Shown: positions 16,435 to 25,050, numbered from the stretch's first letter. The stretch: DNA of 40,224 bases from an uncultured Clostridia bacterium (GCA_944384545.1 CALWTT010000116.1:1-40224); one strand, 5' to 3'. Notes: generated by a model not told the origin, from the letters alone. Translations and numbers: made by a program.

Positions 16435-17646
16435 TTATGGAGTATTTTCTCCGTTCGGATGGGAGGAAGAGGTGTTCTTTTTCCCTCCGCGGCGATTCCG
16501 TATCCTTGTGCGATTTCGGTTTGCGGAATTGTCGACGGTTGTTGCATCCTCTGCCTGCAGCGTCGCTGCGGCAGAAGGAAGACTTTTCCTTTTATCCTTA
16601 TCCGAGCGACGTTTTCCCACCTGTCTGTCGCTTTTTTCTTCTTTTTTCAACGGGGGCTCCGATTCGGATACAAGAGCGTCTCCGCTGTCAGAAATGTCGG
16701 ATGCACTGACACTGTCTGTTTTTCCCTTGCCACGCAGAATTTTCACATCTGTACAAGCATATAGTTTAGGTGTGTCGTTCTTATCGTCGAGGCGGACCTT
16801 GACAAGCCCCAGCAACGGTCGAGTTTCCACAACGGTTCCGATACCGGCAGGTGTGCTGACCACGGAACCGTTGGGAGGCGTGCAGCGCAGCGCTTCTTCG
16901 TAAGCATCGTGCTCATAGCGCAGACAGCACATGAGACGTCCGCACGCGCCCGAAATTTTAGCGGAATTCAAAGAAAAGTTCTGCTCTTTTGCCATTTTGA
17001 TGGAAACCTGTGCAAAATCGGACAGGAAAGTAGAGCAACAGAAAGGACGGCCACAGACACCGAATCCGCCCATCATTTTGGCTTCATCGCGGATCCCGAT
17101 CTGACGCAACTCAATTCTGGTGCGAAAGACCGAGGCCAGGTCCTTGACAAGATCCCGGAAGTCGACGCGGTTTTCGGCCGTGAAGTAAAAAAGCAACTTG
17201 CTCCTGTCAAAGGTGTATTCGGCACTGACTAAGTCCATCTCAAGGCCGTGCTTTTTTATTTTTTCCCGACAGATGCCAAGTGCCTCTGTTTCCAGGCGCC
17301 GGCTTTCTTCCTGATGCGACAGATCCTCTGCGGTTGCCTTTCTTACAATAGAGCGGAGGGGAGAGACAATCTCGCTTTTCCGGACCATGCGATTGGCTAT
17401 GGTAACGACTCCCAACTCCATACCGCGTGCGGTTTCTCCGATAGCAGAATCTCCTGCTTTGAGTTGCAGTCCTGCAGGGGAAAAATAATAGGTTTTTCCC
17501 GCCGGCCGGAAGCGCAACCCAACGATTTCGACATCCGGTTCGGATTCGGTCTCCGGCATGTCCTCCGAGGGCAGCAGAATTTGCTGCTCAGACATAGTAC
17601 TTACGGTGCGGTCCTGTTCTGTGGACCTGTCATTTTCCTGATTCAT
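16435..17646 (-). CDS. ricT: PSP1-domain protein RicT (YaaT)
   Basis: A protein of 403 residues. In Bacillus subtilis RicT joins RicA and RicF in a complex carrying [4Fe-4S] clusters that assists RNase Y in mRNA maturation and affects sporulation and competence. The PSP1 core (about residues 35-270) includes VGLRFRPAGKTYYF, RVDFRDLVKDL, FRTRIELRQIG and the Cys-rich motifs CGRPFCC and CGRLMCCLRYE. Beyond about residue 290 the tail is long, polar and basic, rich in Lys, Arg and Ser, likely disordered and perhaps RNA-binding. ATG at 17646 has AGAGG six bases upstream; the frame continues upstream only into holB. It lies 20 bases after holB and is co-transcribed with it. Confidence 0.93.
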   Translation of the reverse strand: MNQENDRSTEQDRTVSTMSEQQILLPSEDMPETESEPDVEIVGLRFRPAGKTYYFSPAGLQLKAGDSAIGETARGMELGVVTIANRMVRKSEIVSPLRSIVRKATAEDLSHQEESRRLETEALGICREKIKKHGLEMDLVSAEYTFDRSKLLFYFTAENRVDFRDLVKDLASVFRTRIELRQIGIRDEAKMMGGFGVCGRPFCCSTFLSDFAQVSIKMAKEQNFSLNSAKISGACGRLMCCLRYEHDAYEEALRCTPPNGSVVSTPAGIGTVVETRPLLGLVKVRLDDKNDTPKLYACTDVKILRGKGKTDSVSASDISDSGDALVSESEPPLKKEEKSDRQVGKRRSDKDKRKSLPSAAATLQAEDATTVDNSANRNRTRIRNRRGGKKNTSSSHPNGENTP

Positions 17647-17666
17647 TGTATACCTCTTGCTATGGG

Positions 17667-18707
17667 CTATTTTATTCGCGCGGAGAAAAGCGCGTCGGAA
17701 AGAGAAGTGAATACCAGTGCGAGATTGGCATTTTGTTCCACCTGTGTAGCGGTTTCCAGTATGGCCGCACCGACGGAGAGAAGGTTTCGCATGCCGAATG
17801 TATCGCACAACGCAAGCGCAGCTTCTCTTCGTCCGAAAAAGCAAAGCGGAACCTGCTCGTCCTTTTTCAGTAAAATCAGATCCCGGACCGCCAGAAGAAA
17901 GAGTTGCAGTGCAGAAAGCAGCTCTGCCCGTTTCTGGGGCAGCGCCGTTACAGCTTCGTAGAGAACGGGAACCCCGACCTTGGGATGCAGTGCCTGCAAT
18001 AATGACAGTACGGTTTTACGTGCAGCAAGTACAGCGGCTCCGTCTTCTGTTGTAAACAGATCCAGTGCTATACCGGGCGAACCACCGGCAGCGGCAATAA
18101 GATCATAAAAGCGGTCGGGATCTTCGGATTGCATGGTACGAGCTGAAGGGGTGCGCGACAGCACAAAGTCCGAAAGCGCCGAAGGTGTAAAAAGTTCAGT
18201 ACGGAGTATCTGAACGCGACTGCGAACCGTAGGAAGCATGGCAGAGGCGTTACGGCAAAGAAGAAGGATTGTAACATTGTCCGGCGGGGATTCCAACATG
18301 ATCAGCAATGCATTTTGCGCGGCGGGAGTCATGGTGTCAGCATCCTCAATGATATATACCTTCCGATCGAATTCGGTAGGGGAGAGGAACATGTCTTCTT
18401 TGATCCGCCGTACGGCCTCGATGCCGATGGTGGCCGCGCCGTCATTTCCGACCAGAATCAGATCCGGCGTATTGGCCGCCAGTATTCTGCGGCACGCAGG
18501 ACAGCACCCGCAGGGAAGCGGCTGATTTTCATCGTGAAGCGCCTGGCAGGAAAGAGCGGCGGCGATCGCACGGGCAAGCGTTTGTTTGCCGGTCCCTTCT
18601 GCACCCTGAATCAGAAAGGCGTGGGAGAAGCGGCCTTGCAGAATCTTTTCACCGATCTGCTGCCGGAGCGCATGGTTTCCGTACAGGGTGGGAAAAAACT
18701 CTTTCAA
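17667..18707 (-). CDS. holB: DNA polymerase III delta' subunit
   Basis: Clamp-loader subunit, 346 residues from the TTG at 18707. AAA+ features are GAEGTGKQ (Walker A, about 35-42), the zinc-binding Cys set ending CGCCPAC, VYIIEDADTMTPAAQNALL (Walker B region) and RSRVQ (SRC-like motif). Start choice: the ATG at 18722 has no ribosome site, whereas AAAGGAG lies just after it and five bases before the TTG at 18707, so TTG is preferred. A consensus promoter lies upstream (18787-18815). It leads the holB-ricT transcript, an order conserved in Bacillota. Confidence 0.92.
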   Translation of the reverse strand: MKEFFPTLYGNHALRQQIGEKILQGRFSHAFLIQGAEGTGKQTLARAIAAALSCQALHDENQPLPCGCCPACRRILAANTPDLILVGNDGAATIGIEAVRRIKEDMFLSPTEFDRKVYIIEDADTMTPAAQNALLIMLESPPDNVTILLLCRNASAMLPTVRSRVQILRTELFTPSALSDFVLSRTPSARTMQSEDPDRFYDLIAAAGGSPGIALDLFTTEDGAAVLAARKTVLSLLQALHPKVGVPVLYEAVTALPQKRAELLSALQLFLLAVRDLILLKKDEQVPLCFFGRREAALALCDTFGMRNLLSVGAAILETATQVEQNANLALVFTSLSDALFSARIK

Positions 18708-18786
18708 AATATCTCCTTTCATGCAGGCTGCAAAGAACGTCTGTGCACAAACATATTTCCGCAATACAAGAATAATATATACTGTA

Positions 18787-18815
18787 ATTATACCAAATTT
18801 TCTTACGATTGTCAA
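18787..18815 (-). promoter_or_regulatory. consensus promoter of holB-ricT
   Basis: Minus strand TTGACA (18810-18815), 17 bases, TATAAT (18787-18792). Confidence 0.88.
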
Positions 18816-18876
18816 TGGGCGCAATGCGGCGCATGAAAAAGTGTGGTAAAGAAAGAAATGTTTTTTAAGAAACCCC

Positions 18877-18905
18877 TTGATTTTGGAAAAGAACCGTGCT
18901 ATACT
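18877..18905 (+). promoter_or_regulatory. promoter of rplS
   Basis: TTGATT (18877-18882), 17 bases, TATACT (18900-18905), divergent to the holB promoter. Confidence 0.8.
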
Positions 18906-18911
18906 AATACA

Positions 18912-18976
18912 GGTTTGCTGTAAACAGAATAACAGAACAGTCCTCTGCATTGCTCTGCATGAATGTTCGGAGAGAA
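18912..18976 (+). promoter_or_regulatory. possible structured L19 leader
   Basis: The rplS leader can form an imperfect stem: GAACA (near 18937) with TGTTC (near 18964), enclosing TGCA/TGCA. Bacillota rplS genes often carry an L19-binding leader. The match here is to the idea of a stem only; I cannot confirm the family from memory. Confidence 0.3.
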
Positions 18977-18992
18977 AAGGAGGAATCATAAA

Positions 18993-19334
18993 ATGGATAT
19001 GATTCAGGCTTTTGTGAATGAGCAGATGAAGACCGAAGTTCCCGCTTTCAACATTGGTGATTCGGTCCGTGTACACAATTTGATCAAAGAAGGCGAAAAG
19101 GAGCGGATACAGGTATTTGAGGGTACCGTGATTGCTAAGCGGAATGGTGGCATCTCGGAGACTTTCACGGTTCGCCGCATCTCCTACGGTGTCGGTGTCG
19201 AGAAAACCTTTCCGATCCACTCACCGCATGTTGCGAAGGTGGAGGTTACCCGTCAGGGTAAGGTCCGGCGGGCAAAGTTGTTCTATCTGCGTGACAGAGT
19301 CGGTAAAGCCGCTAAAACAAAAGAAAAAATCTGA
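18993..19334 (+). CDS. rplS: 50S ribosomal protein L19
   Basis: Large-subunit protein at the 30S-50S interface, 113 residues, the normal size. Typical stretches are [51 protein letters not shown] and [13 protein letters not shown] at 18993 is preceded by AAGGAGG; an earlier in-frame ATG at 18963 would put the ribosome site inside the gene. It is not in the usual rpsP-rimM-trmD-rplS order but stands alone with its own promoter and terminator. Confidence 0.97.
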   Translation: MDMIQAFVNEQMKTEVPAFNIGDSVRVHNLIKEGEKERIQVFEGTVIAKRNGGISETFTVRRISYGVGVEKTFPIHSPHVAKVEVTRQGKVRRAKLFYLRDRVGKAAKTKEKI

Positions 19335-19357
19335 TTGTGTCGGTATTCTGCCGATAC

Positions 19358-19392
19358 GAAAGCCGCTACGACCGATCTCGTAGCGGCTTTCT
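19358..19392. terminator. bidirectional terminator of rplS and HIT gene
   Basis: A perfect 14-bp stem (19358-19371 with 19378-19391) with six-base loop between converging genes. The T tract is short on both sides. Confidence 0.75.
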
Positions 19393-19406
19393 CCGTTGTC
19401 CGCAGA

Positions 19407-19748
19407 TCAACCCATGTGGTCTTTGAGCTGCCGTCCGCCCAGAATATGGAAATGCAGGTGTTGTACGGATTGACAGGCATCGGCACCGCAGTTGCTGATG
19501 ATACGGAATCCTTCGGTCAGTCCGAGTATCCGCACAATTTCCGGAATACAGGCAAAAATATGGGCGACAATTTCGCAATTCTCTTCGGTAATGTCAGCGA
19601 CAGAAGCAATGTGTACACGTGGAATAACGAGAACGTGCACGGGCGCCTGCGGATGAATATCCCGGAAGCAAAGGATACGGTCGTCTTCATATACGATGTC
19701 CGATGGAATTTTTCCGGCAGCAATGTTGCAAAATAAACAATCCTCCAT
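19407..19748 (-). CDS. HIT-family nucleotide hydrolase (HinT-like)
   Basis: A protein of 113 residues starting MEDCLFCNIAAGKIPSD, typical of HinT-type purine nucleoside phosphoramidases. It has VYEDDRILCFRDIHPQAPVH, VLVIPRVH and the catalytic triad QHLHFHILGG (His-x-His-x-His). Cys4 and Cys7 match the usual N-terminal Cys pair. AAAGGAG is ten bases before the ATG, and a promoter is at 19801-19829. A single gene facing rplS. Confidence 0.95.
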   Translation of the reverse strand: MEDCLFCNIAAGKIPSDIVYEDDRILCFRDIHPQAPVHVLVIPRVHIASVADITEENCEIVAHIFACIPEIVRILGLTEGFRIISNCGADACQSVQHLHFHILGGRQLKDHMG

Positions 19749-19800
19749 ACAGCAGCGAGCTCCTTTGAATGGTATAAAGTGCCGTCCCCGGCCCTCTTAC

Positions 19801-19829
19801 ATTATAACAGACAGAGAAGGAAAAAGCAA
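19801..19829 (-). promoter_or_regulatory. promoter of the HIT gene
   Basis: Minus strand TTGCTT (19824-19829), 17 bases, TATAAT (19801-19806). It runs close to the divergent FkbM gene start, for which I see no clear promoter. Confidence 0.65.
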
Positions 19830-19840
19830 GAATACGGATC

Positions 19841-20926
19841 ATGATGATGGAAAAAAGCGAAACACTTCCGGACATATCGGAAGATATATGGGATTGCCTG
19901 CGGCGGGAATCCAGACCGCTTGTTGTGTACGGGACCGGAGATGGAGCGGAAAAGCTGATTACGCGGCTTTACAATCTGCGGCTCCGTCCCTCCGCAGTGT
20001 TTGCCAGCGACGGATTTGTCCGGGACCGCAGTTTCCTGCATTACCGGGTGGAAAGCTTTTCGGAAATATGTACCCGATGGAAAGAGTTTGTGATTCTGCT
20101 TGCATTCGGGACCTCACGTCCGGAAGTGTTGCGCCGGATTTATGATATGGCAGATCGATATCCGTTGTGGATGCCGGATCTTCCGATGGCGGGAGAGGAG
20201 TACTTTACAGCGTCGTTTTACCGCAGGCACCGTACGGAACTGGAACAGGTATATGCCCTTCTTGCAGACGAGCTTTCCCGGCAGATTTTTCTATCCGTGA
20301 TCCGGTACAAGCTGACCGGAGATATCCGCCATCTGCGTGAGGGGTGTTGCAGCGAGGAAGCATGCTATGCCTGTCTGCGTTCCAGACCCATCCGACTGGC
20401 TATAGACGGCGGTGCATATAACGGGGATACGGTTTACCGTTTGTTTTGCTATCGTCCGGAGGTGGAAGAGGTTCTGGCTGTGGAGGCGGATCGTCGGAAC
20501 TATAACAAGCTGGAGCGATATGCGGCATCGGATCCGGAGCATATTACAGCGTTTTACGGTGCATTGTGGCGGCATACGGGAACCGGTATGTTCGGCGCCA
20601 GTGGAAACCGCAATGCTTCCATGTACGGTGGTTCCTACGGCGCGTGCAGCGAGGAGGTTCCACTCCTGACAGTAGACGGGCTTGCTGTCGGACGGCATGT
20701 GGATTATATCAAATACGATATTGAAGGAGCGGAAGCGGAAGCATTGTACGGAAGCCGCCGGACGATACAGAATGACCGCCCGATGCTGGCGGTTTCCGTG
20801 TATCATCGCAGTGAGGATCTGTTTCGGATTCCGCTTTTGCTGCACGACTGGAATCCGTCGTATCGTTTTCGCCTCCGCCGTACCGAGTGCCTACCCGCAT
20901 GGGAGATTACGCTGTATGCAACCTGA
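19841..20926 (+). CDS. FkbM-family methyltransferase with N-terminal nucleotide-binding-like domain
   Basis: A protein of 361 residues. Residues about 25-105 carry LVVYGTGDGAEKL, a Rossmann-like Gly-rich turn, and FVILLAFGTSRPEV, as in N-terminal domains of sugar-modifying proteins. The C-terminal half is an FkbM-type SAM methyltransferase: AIDGGAYNGDTVY (motif I), VLAVEADRRNYNKL, and VDYIKYDIEGAEAEAL, the hallmark of the family. Such proteins often methylate glycans or lipid-linked sugars; the substrate is unknown. Three ATG codons lie in a row at 19841, 19844 and 19847, with a weak ribosome site, so the exact start is unclear. It is the first gene of an overlapping set ending with uppP. Confidence 0.85.
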   Translation: MMMEKSETLPDISEDIWDCLRRESRPLVVYGTGDGAEKLITRLYNLRLRPSAVFASDGFVRDRSFLHYRVESFSEICTRWKEFVILLAFGTSRPEVLRRIYDMADRYPLWMPDLPMAGEEYFTASFYRRHRTELEQVYALLADELSRQIFLSVIRYKLTGDIRHLREGCCSEEACYACLRSRPIRLAIDGGAYNGDTVYRLFCYRPEVEEVLAVEADRRNYNKLERYAASDPEHITAFYGALWRHTGTGMFGASGNRNASMYGGSYGACSEEVPLLTVDGLAVGRHVDYIKYDIEGAEAEALYGSRRTIQNDRPMLAVSVYHRSEDLFRIPLLLHDWNPSYRFRLRRTECLPAWEITLYAT

Positions 20927-21323
20927 CGTGAACAGAAAGGAATTGCCGGCCTTGCGGATCGAAGCCATATTGCATCGCAAGGGAGATACAGCATATCGGA
21001 AGACCGTTGTGCTTGCTGCTGTCCACGGAGAGATGGCAAGCTTTGTGCTTCCGCATCTGTCTGCACATGTGGAAATTCTGGATCACGGTCCATATCACAT
21101 GCTTTTGGAAATGCAGGCAATCCATGAGGCAAGTCTTTTGTATGACGGGCGTCGTGTACGCTTGTCGGCAGAAGAGGAATACCGACATGCATTCTGTCAT
21201 CCGGCCGATAATACAGAACATCCGGAGGAAGAAATTTCTCTATCGTTGCGTATGCTTTTTCCGACGAAAGGCCCCTGTCCGGACATGGAGGCAGGGAATA
21301 GGAGAAAGGACAGATACATATGA
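20916..21323 (+). CDS. conserved-looking small protein of unknown function
   Basis: A protein of 135 residues, not recognised. The ATG at 20916 overlaps the FkbM gene by 11 bases and has GGGAGA about ten bases upstream; GTG at 20928 is an alternative. The gene overlaps the U32 start by four bases (ATGA). It has alternating strand-like stretches (ALRIEAILHRKG, KTVVLAAVHGEMASFVLP, HVEILDHGPYHMLLEM) and a charged tail, with no signal or membrane helix. The tight overlaps on both sides support it being real and co-translated. Confidence 0.65.
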   Translation: MQPDVNRKELPALRIEAILHRKGDTAYRKTVVLAAVHGEMASFVLPHLSAHVEILDHGPYHMLLEMQAIHEASLLYDGRRVRLSAEEEYRHAFCHPADNTEHPEEEISLSLRMLFPTKGPCPDMEAGNRRKDRYI

Positions 21324-22594
21324 TAAAGCGTGGAAAGCGGCCCGAACTTCTTTCGCCGGCGGGGAATCCGGAAAAATTGAAGGCGGCTGTTCGATACGGT
21401 GCAGACGCAGTCTATCTTTCCGGCCGTGCGTATGGGATGCGTGCAGCAAGTGAAAATTTTGATCTTCCGCAAATCCGGGATGCTGTAGCCTATGCACATG
21501 CAGCGCAGGTAAAGGTCTATCTGGCCGTTAATATTATGCCGCATGACCGGGAGTATCCTGGGTTGCAGGAATTTTTCACCCAGCTTTCTGATATACGGTT
21601 AGATGGATTGATCGTGGCGGATCTTGGCGTGATGAGCCTTGCAAAGGAAATGCTTCCGCATATACCGCTGCATATATCCACACAGGCCAATGTGCTGTCA
21701 GCTTCTGCCTGCCGGGCGTATGCCGCGCTGGGAGCGCAACGGATAATTCTGGGGCGTGAACTTTCGCTTGCGGAGATCCGGAATATCCGGCGTGCAGTAC
21801 CGGAGGATCTGGAACTCGAATGCTTTGTGCATGGTTCCATGTGTATGGCGTACAGCGGCCGATGTTTGCTTTCATCGCATTTTACCGGACGGGATGCCAA
21901 TCGCGGCGCCTGCGCACAACCCTGCCGATGGAAGTACCGTATCCGGAATACCCCCTGGGAGCTTGTGGAAGAGAAACGGCCCGATGATCCACTTCCCATT
22001 ACGGAGGAAAACGGAGAGACCTTTGTGATGAGCTCGCGGGATACCTGCATGATAGCGCATATTCCGGAGCTGATCGAAGCAGGCATTGACAGTTTCAAGC
22101 TGGAGGGGCGGGTGCGCAGTGCGTATTATACTGCCGTTGTGACCAATACCTACCGTATGGCAATCGACGCATATGTATCCGGAGAACGCGAAACAGATCC
22201 CCGTTGGATACGCGAGCTGGACAGTGTCAGTCACCGTCCGTATCATACCGGCTTCTTTTATGATCGCCCCTCTGAATGTGCGAATACAGAGGAGGGGGCA
22301 TCACCATCATCCGGGCGTCTTTTTCTGGCCGATATTGTGTCGTACGATCCGGAACGAGGAGAGGCCAAAATGCGGCAGCAAAACAAATTTTCGCGGGGGG
22401 ATACGGTGGAGATCCTTCAACCGGGAAAAACAGGGCGTTCCTTCCGCGTGGAAGCATTGTTTGACGAAGCACATCTTCCCTTGGAAGCTGTGCCGCATCC
22501 TCATATGCTGTTTTTTATGAAAGTGCCGTTTCCGGTAGCAGCGGGAGATTTTCTCCGCCTGTCCGGAGAAGAAGGAGAAACGCGTGATACTTGA
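21320..22594 (+). CDS. U32 family peptidase / TrhP-like tRNA hydroxylation protein
   Basis: A protein of 424 residues. It starts ELLSPAGNPEKLKAAVRYGADAVYLSG, with the U32 signature ELECFVHGSMCMAYSGRC and GACAQPCRW; the Cys in these motifs may bind an iron-sulfur cluster. Of the U32 members, those of about 400-450 residues resemble E. coli TrhP (YegQ) and Bacillus subtilis YrrO, which make 5-hydroxyuridine at tRNA position 34 using prephenate-derived chemistry; the collagenase name is historical. The start overlaps the small gene before it; the end overlaps uppP by 11 bases. Confidence 0.88.
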   Translation: MIKRGKRPELLSPAGNPEKLKAAVRYGADAVYLSGRAYGMRAASENFDLPQIRDAVAYAHAAQVKVYLAVNIMPHDREYPGLQEFFTQLSDIRLDGLIVADLGVMSLAKEMLPHIPLHISTQANVLSASACRAYAALGAQRIILGRELSLAEIRNIRRAVPEDLELECFVHGSMCMAYSGRCLLSSHFTGRDANRGACAQPCRWKYRIRNTPWELVEEKRPDDPLPITEENGETFVMSSRDTCMIAHIPELIEAGIDSFKLEGRVRSAYYTAVVTNTYRMAIDAYVSGERETDPRWIRELDSVSHRPYHTGFFYDRPSECANTEEGASPSSGRLFLADIVSYDPERGEAKMRQQNKFSRGDTVEILQPGKTGRSFRVEALFDEAHLPLEAVPHPHMLFFMKVPFPVAAGDFLRLSGEEGETRDT

Positions 22595-23447
22595 ATATCT
22601 GAAAGCAATTCTGATTGGTATCGTAGAGGGCTTGACCGAATGGCTTCCGGTCAGCAGCACCGGGCATATGATTCTGGTGGAAAGTCTTTTCCCGTTTGAG
22701 CGCATGAGTGAAAATTTTTACGGGATGTTTCTTTATGTGATACAGCTCGCCGCCATTCTTGCTGTGATTGTTTACTTTTTTGAGAAGCTGAATCCGTTTT
22801 CGCGGAAAAAAACCGAGGCAGAGAAGAAAAGCACATGGACAATTTGGTGGCGTGTGCTGATCGGTATTCTTCCGGCCGGTATCATCGGGATCCTGCTGGA
22901 TGACTGGGTGGAAGAGACAGTGATTGCCTCCGATTTCGGGAATATGGTAGTGGCGGCTGCATTGCTTGGGTACGGAATATTGTTTATTCTTATAGAACGC
23001 TTGCGGAAAAACAAACCGTTTCAAACAGATGCCGTAGAAAAACTGACGTGGAAAAATGCACTTTTTATCGGTTTTTTTCAATGCCTTTCCATTATTCCGG
23101 GAACCTCACGATCCGGTTCCACCATTCTGGGCGGCATGTCCCTCGGGGTATCCCGATCAGCGGCGGCGGAATATTCCTTTTTCATGGCGATTCCGATTAT
23201 GCTGGGGGTCTCATTGCTGAAAGTAGGGAAATACGCCTTACGCGCCGCGGCGCAAGAGCCGGGGTATGCTTGCACGACCGACGAAATCGGATTGCTGGCC
23301 GTTGCCTCTGCGGTCTCATTCCTTGTATCCTTGCTGGCTATTCGTTTCCTGATGGAATTTGTGCGCAGGCACAGTTTTGAAGTATTCGGTTGGTACCGCA
23401 TTGGGTTGGGACTTTTGGTGTTGCTGTATTTCGGACTGCTTGTCTGA
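22584..23447 (+). CDS. uppP: undecaprenyl-diphosphatase UppP (BacA)
   Basis: Membrane phosphatase that recycles undecaprenyl diphosphate, the lipid carrier of peptidoglycan; high levels give bacitracin resistance. It has 287 residues and about eight hydrophobic helices. The family motifs are Glu15-Gly-Leu-Thr-Glu19-Trp with SSTGH (24-28), and PGTSRSGST (near 172-180). The GTG start at 22584 has AAGGAG seven bases upstream and lies inside the end of the U32 gene, giving coupled translation. Confidence 0.96.
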   Translation: MILEYLKAILIGIVEGLTEWLPVSSTGHMILVESLFPFERMSENFYGMFLYVIQLAAILAVIVYFFEKLNPFSRKKTEAEKKSTWTIWWRVLIGILPAGIIGILLDDWVEETVIASDFGNMVVAAALLGYGILFILIERLRKNKPFQTDAVEKLTWKNALFIGFFQCLSIIPGTSRSGSTILGGMSLGVSRSAAAEYSFFMAIPIMLGVSLLKVGKYALRAAAQEPGYACTTDEIGLLAVASAVSFLVSLLAIRFLMEFVRRHSFEVFGWYRIGLGLLVLLYFGLLV

Positions 23448-23488
23448 GGGGACAGGATTTTTCTGCATAGCATTTGAGGACAGAAATA

Positions 23489-23530
23489 GGGCCCGTTGCC
23501 TGCTGAATCAGGTAACGGGCCCGTTTCCGT
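23489..23530. terminator. terminator between uppP and the DUF3048 gene
   Basis: A 14-bp stem with one G-T pair (23489-23502 with 23509-23522), six-base loop. It serves the plus-strand operon and the converging lipoprotein gene. Confidence 0.75.
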
Positions 23531-23544
23531 GCTGCAAGTTGCGT

Positions 23545-24672
23545 TTACTCCACAATAAGGACCGAACCGCTGGCAACCACATCCACAAGGCCGATGTAGG
23601 TTTTGCCACGGTTGACCGAAAGCGGGTCTCCCGCCGCATCGGTAAGGATCAACTGTCCATCTTGGCCGCGCGACCAGAGAATTTCAATATATCCGCCTTC
23701 CGAAACATAATAGCCGCGGCCGCCTCCTGTGACGTTCAGATCAAATTCCACGCCGGTGACTTTGTTATAAATGGAACTTTCACAGGTGAGAAGAATCAGA
23801 TTGGTAAAGGCAAGTTGTTTTCCGTCCTGCCCATCTGTGTGCGCGACCGAATTTTGCATCCGCAGATACACATGATTTTCCTCGTCGTATACAAACTGCG
23901 AAACCTGGCGGGAGGAAAAGGGAATTACCACGCCTCCGGCCTTTCCGCCATTCGGAGTTACGGTTTTTCCGTAGGATACGTATTCATAGGGAACCGTTCC
24001 GCCGTTTTTCTCAAAATTTTCAAGAGCACCGGTCAGGCGTGTTCCGGAGGTAAAGAGATTGTGCGGCGCAAAGAGCGAAGAGTTGCGATAAAACACCGTG
24101 GATACGCTTTGTGTCAGATAATCCAGTGTATCATATTCCGGGTACACGACCGATGCATTGACATCGTTGGTTCCGGAATAGACCGAGACGGCACCGAACG
24201 AGTCGGCAACCGAGAGCAGATACGGCCGGGTTGCACGCACCGACCCGATCTGCGGAATACCCGCATAGGAATTGGTGATCATGACAAGACGCGTGATCCC
24301 GTTTTCAATGGGTGCTTCTATCAGGATTTCCGCAGCGCCTATACCGAACTGTGGCAAGGCATCTTCGGTATTTCCGATACAGATAGCGACAGGGCGGGTA
24401 GCGGATAAGTCAATATCCGATGCCAGCCCTGTCAAAGGATTATAGTAGGTAGGCATAACGGGCTTATTCGTTGAGGTATTTCCGGCGGTGGCGTTCTGGC
24501 TCGTATTGACAGATCCGGTTTGTTGATTGGAATTGTCCTGATTCTGATTGACCCCGCTCGGAATGAGTGAATAAAATGAACAGCCCGTAGCGCTTATGGA
24601 TGCAACTACTAAGAGTGCAATCAATATAACCGTCATGCATCTGTAAGCTACACTTCTGTGTGCAGACTTCAA
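23545..24672 (-). CDS. DUF3048 (YerB-like) lipoprotein
   Basis: A protein of 375 residues. A basic N-terminus, a hydrophobic stretch (about 12-28) and lipobox SATGC (Cys31) mark it as a lipoprotein on the outer face of the membrane. A linker rich in Asn, Gln, Ser and Thr follows. The DUF3048 core has NPLTGL, RPVAICIGN, PQFGIGAAEILIEAPIENGITRLV, QIGSVRATRPYLL and, at the end, RGKTYIGLVD. The function of the family is unknown. The TTG start is supported by AAGGAGG seven bases upstream. It lies 38 bases after the small gene at 24711-25007 and is probably co-transcribed from its promoter. Confidence 0.9.
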   Translation of the reverse strand: MKSAHRSVAYRCMTVILIALLVVASISATGCSFYSLIPSGVNQNQDNSNQQTGSVNTSQNATAGNTSTNKPVMPTYYNPLTGLASDIDLSATRPVAICIGNTEDALPQFGIGAAEILIEAPIENGITRLVMITNSYAGIPQIGSVRATRPYLLSVADSFGAVSVYSGTNDVNASVVYPEYDTLDYLTQSVSTVFYRNSSLFAPHNLFTSGTRLTGALENFEKNGGTVPYEYVSYGKTVTPNGGKAGGVVIPFSSRQVSQFVYDEENHVYLRMQNSVAHTDGQDGKQLAFTNLILLTCESSIYNKVTGVEFDLNVTGGGRGYYVSEGGYIEILWSRGQDGQLILTDAAGDPLSVNRGKTYIGLVDVVASGSVLIVE

Positions 24673-24710
24673 GATGTTTCCTCCTTAGGTTATATACCTT
24701 ATTTTACACA

Positions 24711-25007
24711 TCAGACGCGATTGAATCGTTCCAGCCATGCACTTCCCAGATCGAGTGCTTCAAACAACCCGTTGGCGCCCCCCTGTTTTTTGACTTCCTG
24801 ACTTCCGTTTGTAGGAATAATCTGGATCATGATTTTATCGGGGAACTGTACATTCAGCTTTTCGTCCTTTTTGTAACTCATGATCATAAGGAAAAGAATG
24901 AACTTATCGGACATATCGCCGTAATAGAGTTCATTGCCCTGACGTACCAGTGGTTTTCCTTTATATTCCAGGAATTTTCCTTTGATCCCAACAACAGATT
25001 CGACCAT
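24711..25007 (-). CDS. small conserved-looking protein, function unknown
   Basis: A protein of 98 residues, mostly beta-rich and polar, without signal or membrane segments. It starts MVESVVGIKGKFLEYKGKPL; a middle hydrophobic helix-like stretch (FILFLMIMSY) is followed by basic residues and IMIQIIPTN. I recognise no named family with confidence. AAGGAG lies eight bases before the ATG, and a promoter is at 25051-25079. It precedes the DUF3048 gene in the same transcript. Confidence 0.75.
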   Translation of the reverse strand: MVESVVGIKGKFLEYKGKPLVRQGNELYYGDMSDKFILFLMIMSYKKDEKLNVQFPDKIMIQIIPTNGSQEVKKQGGANGLFEALDLGSAWLERFNRV

Positions 25008-25050
25008 GCATGTACTCCTTTTCAAAAGGTACTCAAACGTTTGTAGGAAT

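Noticed and set aside
17647..17844. Upstream extension of the ricT frame
   Set aside because: It lies in the 3' end of holB; the ATG at 17646 has a well placed ribosome site.
21517..22246. Minus-strand frames under the U32 gene
   Set aside because: Antisense to conserved U32 motifs, no ribosome site.
23359..24408. 349-codon plus-strand open frame
   Set aside because: Antisense to the DUF3048 gene, begins inside uppP, and passes through the terminator at 23489; no domain.
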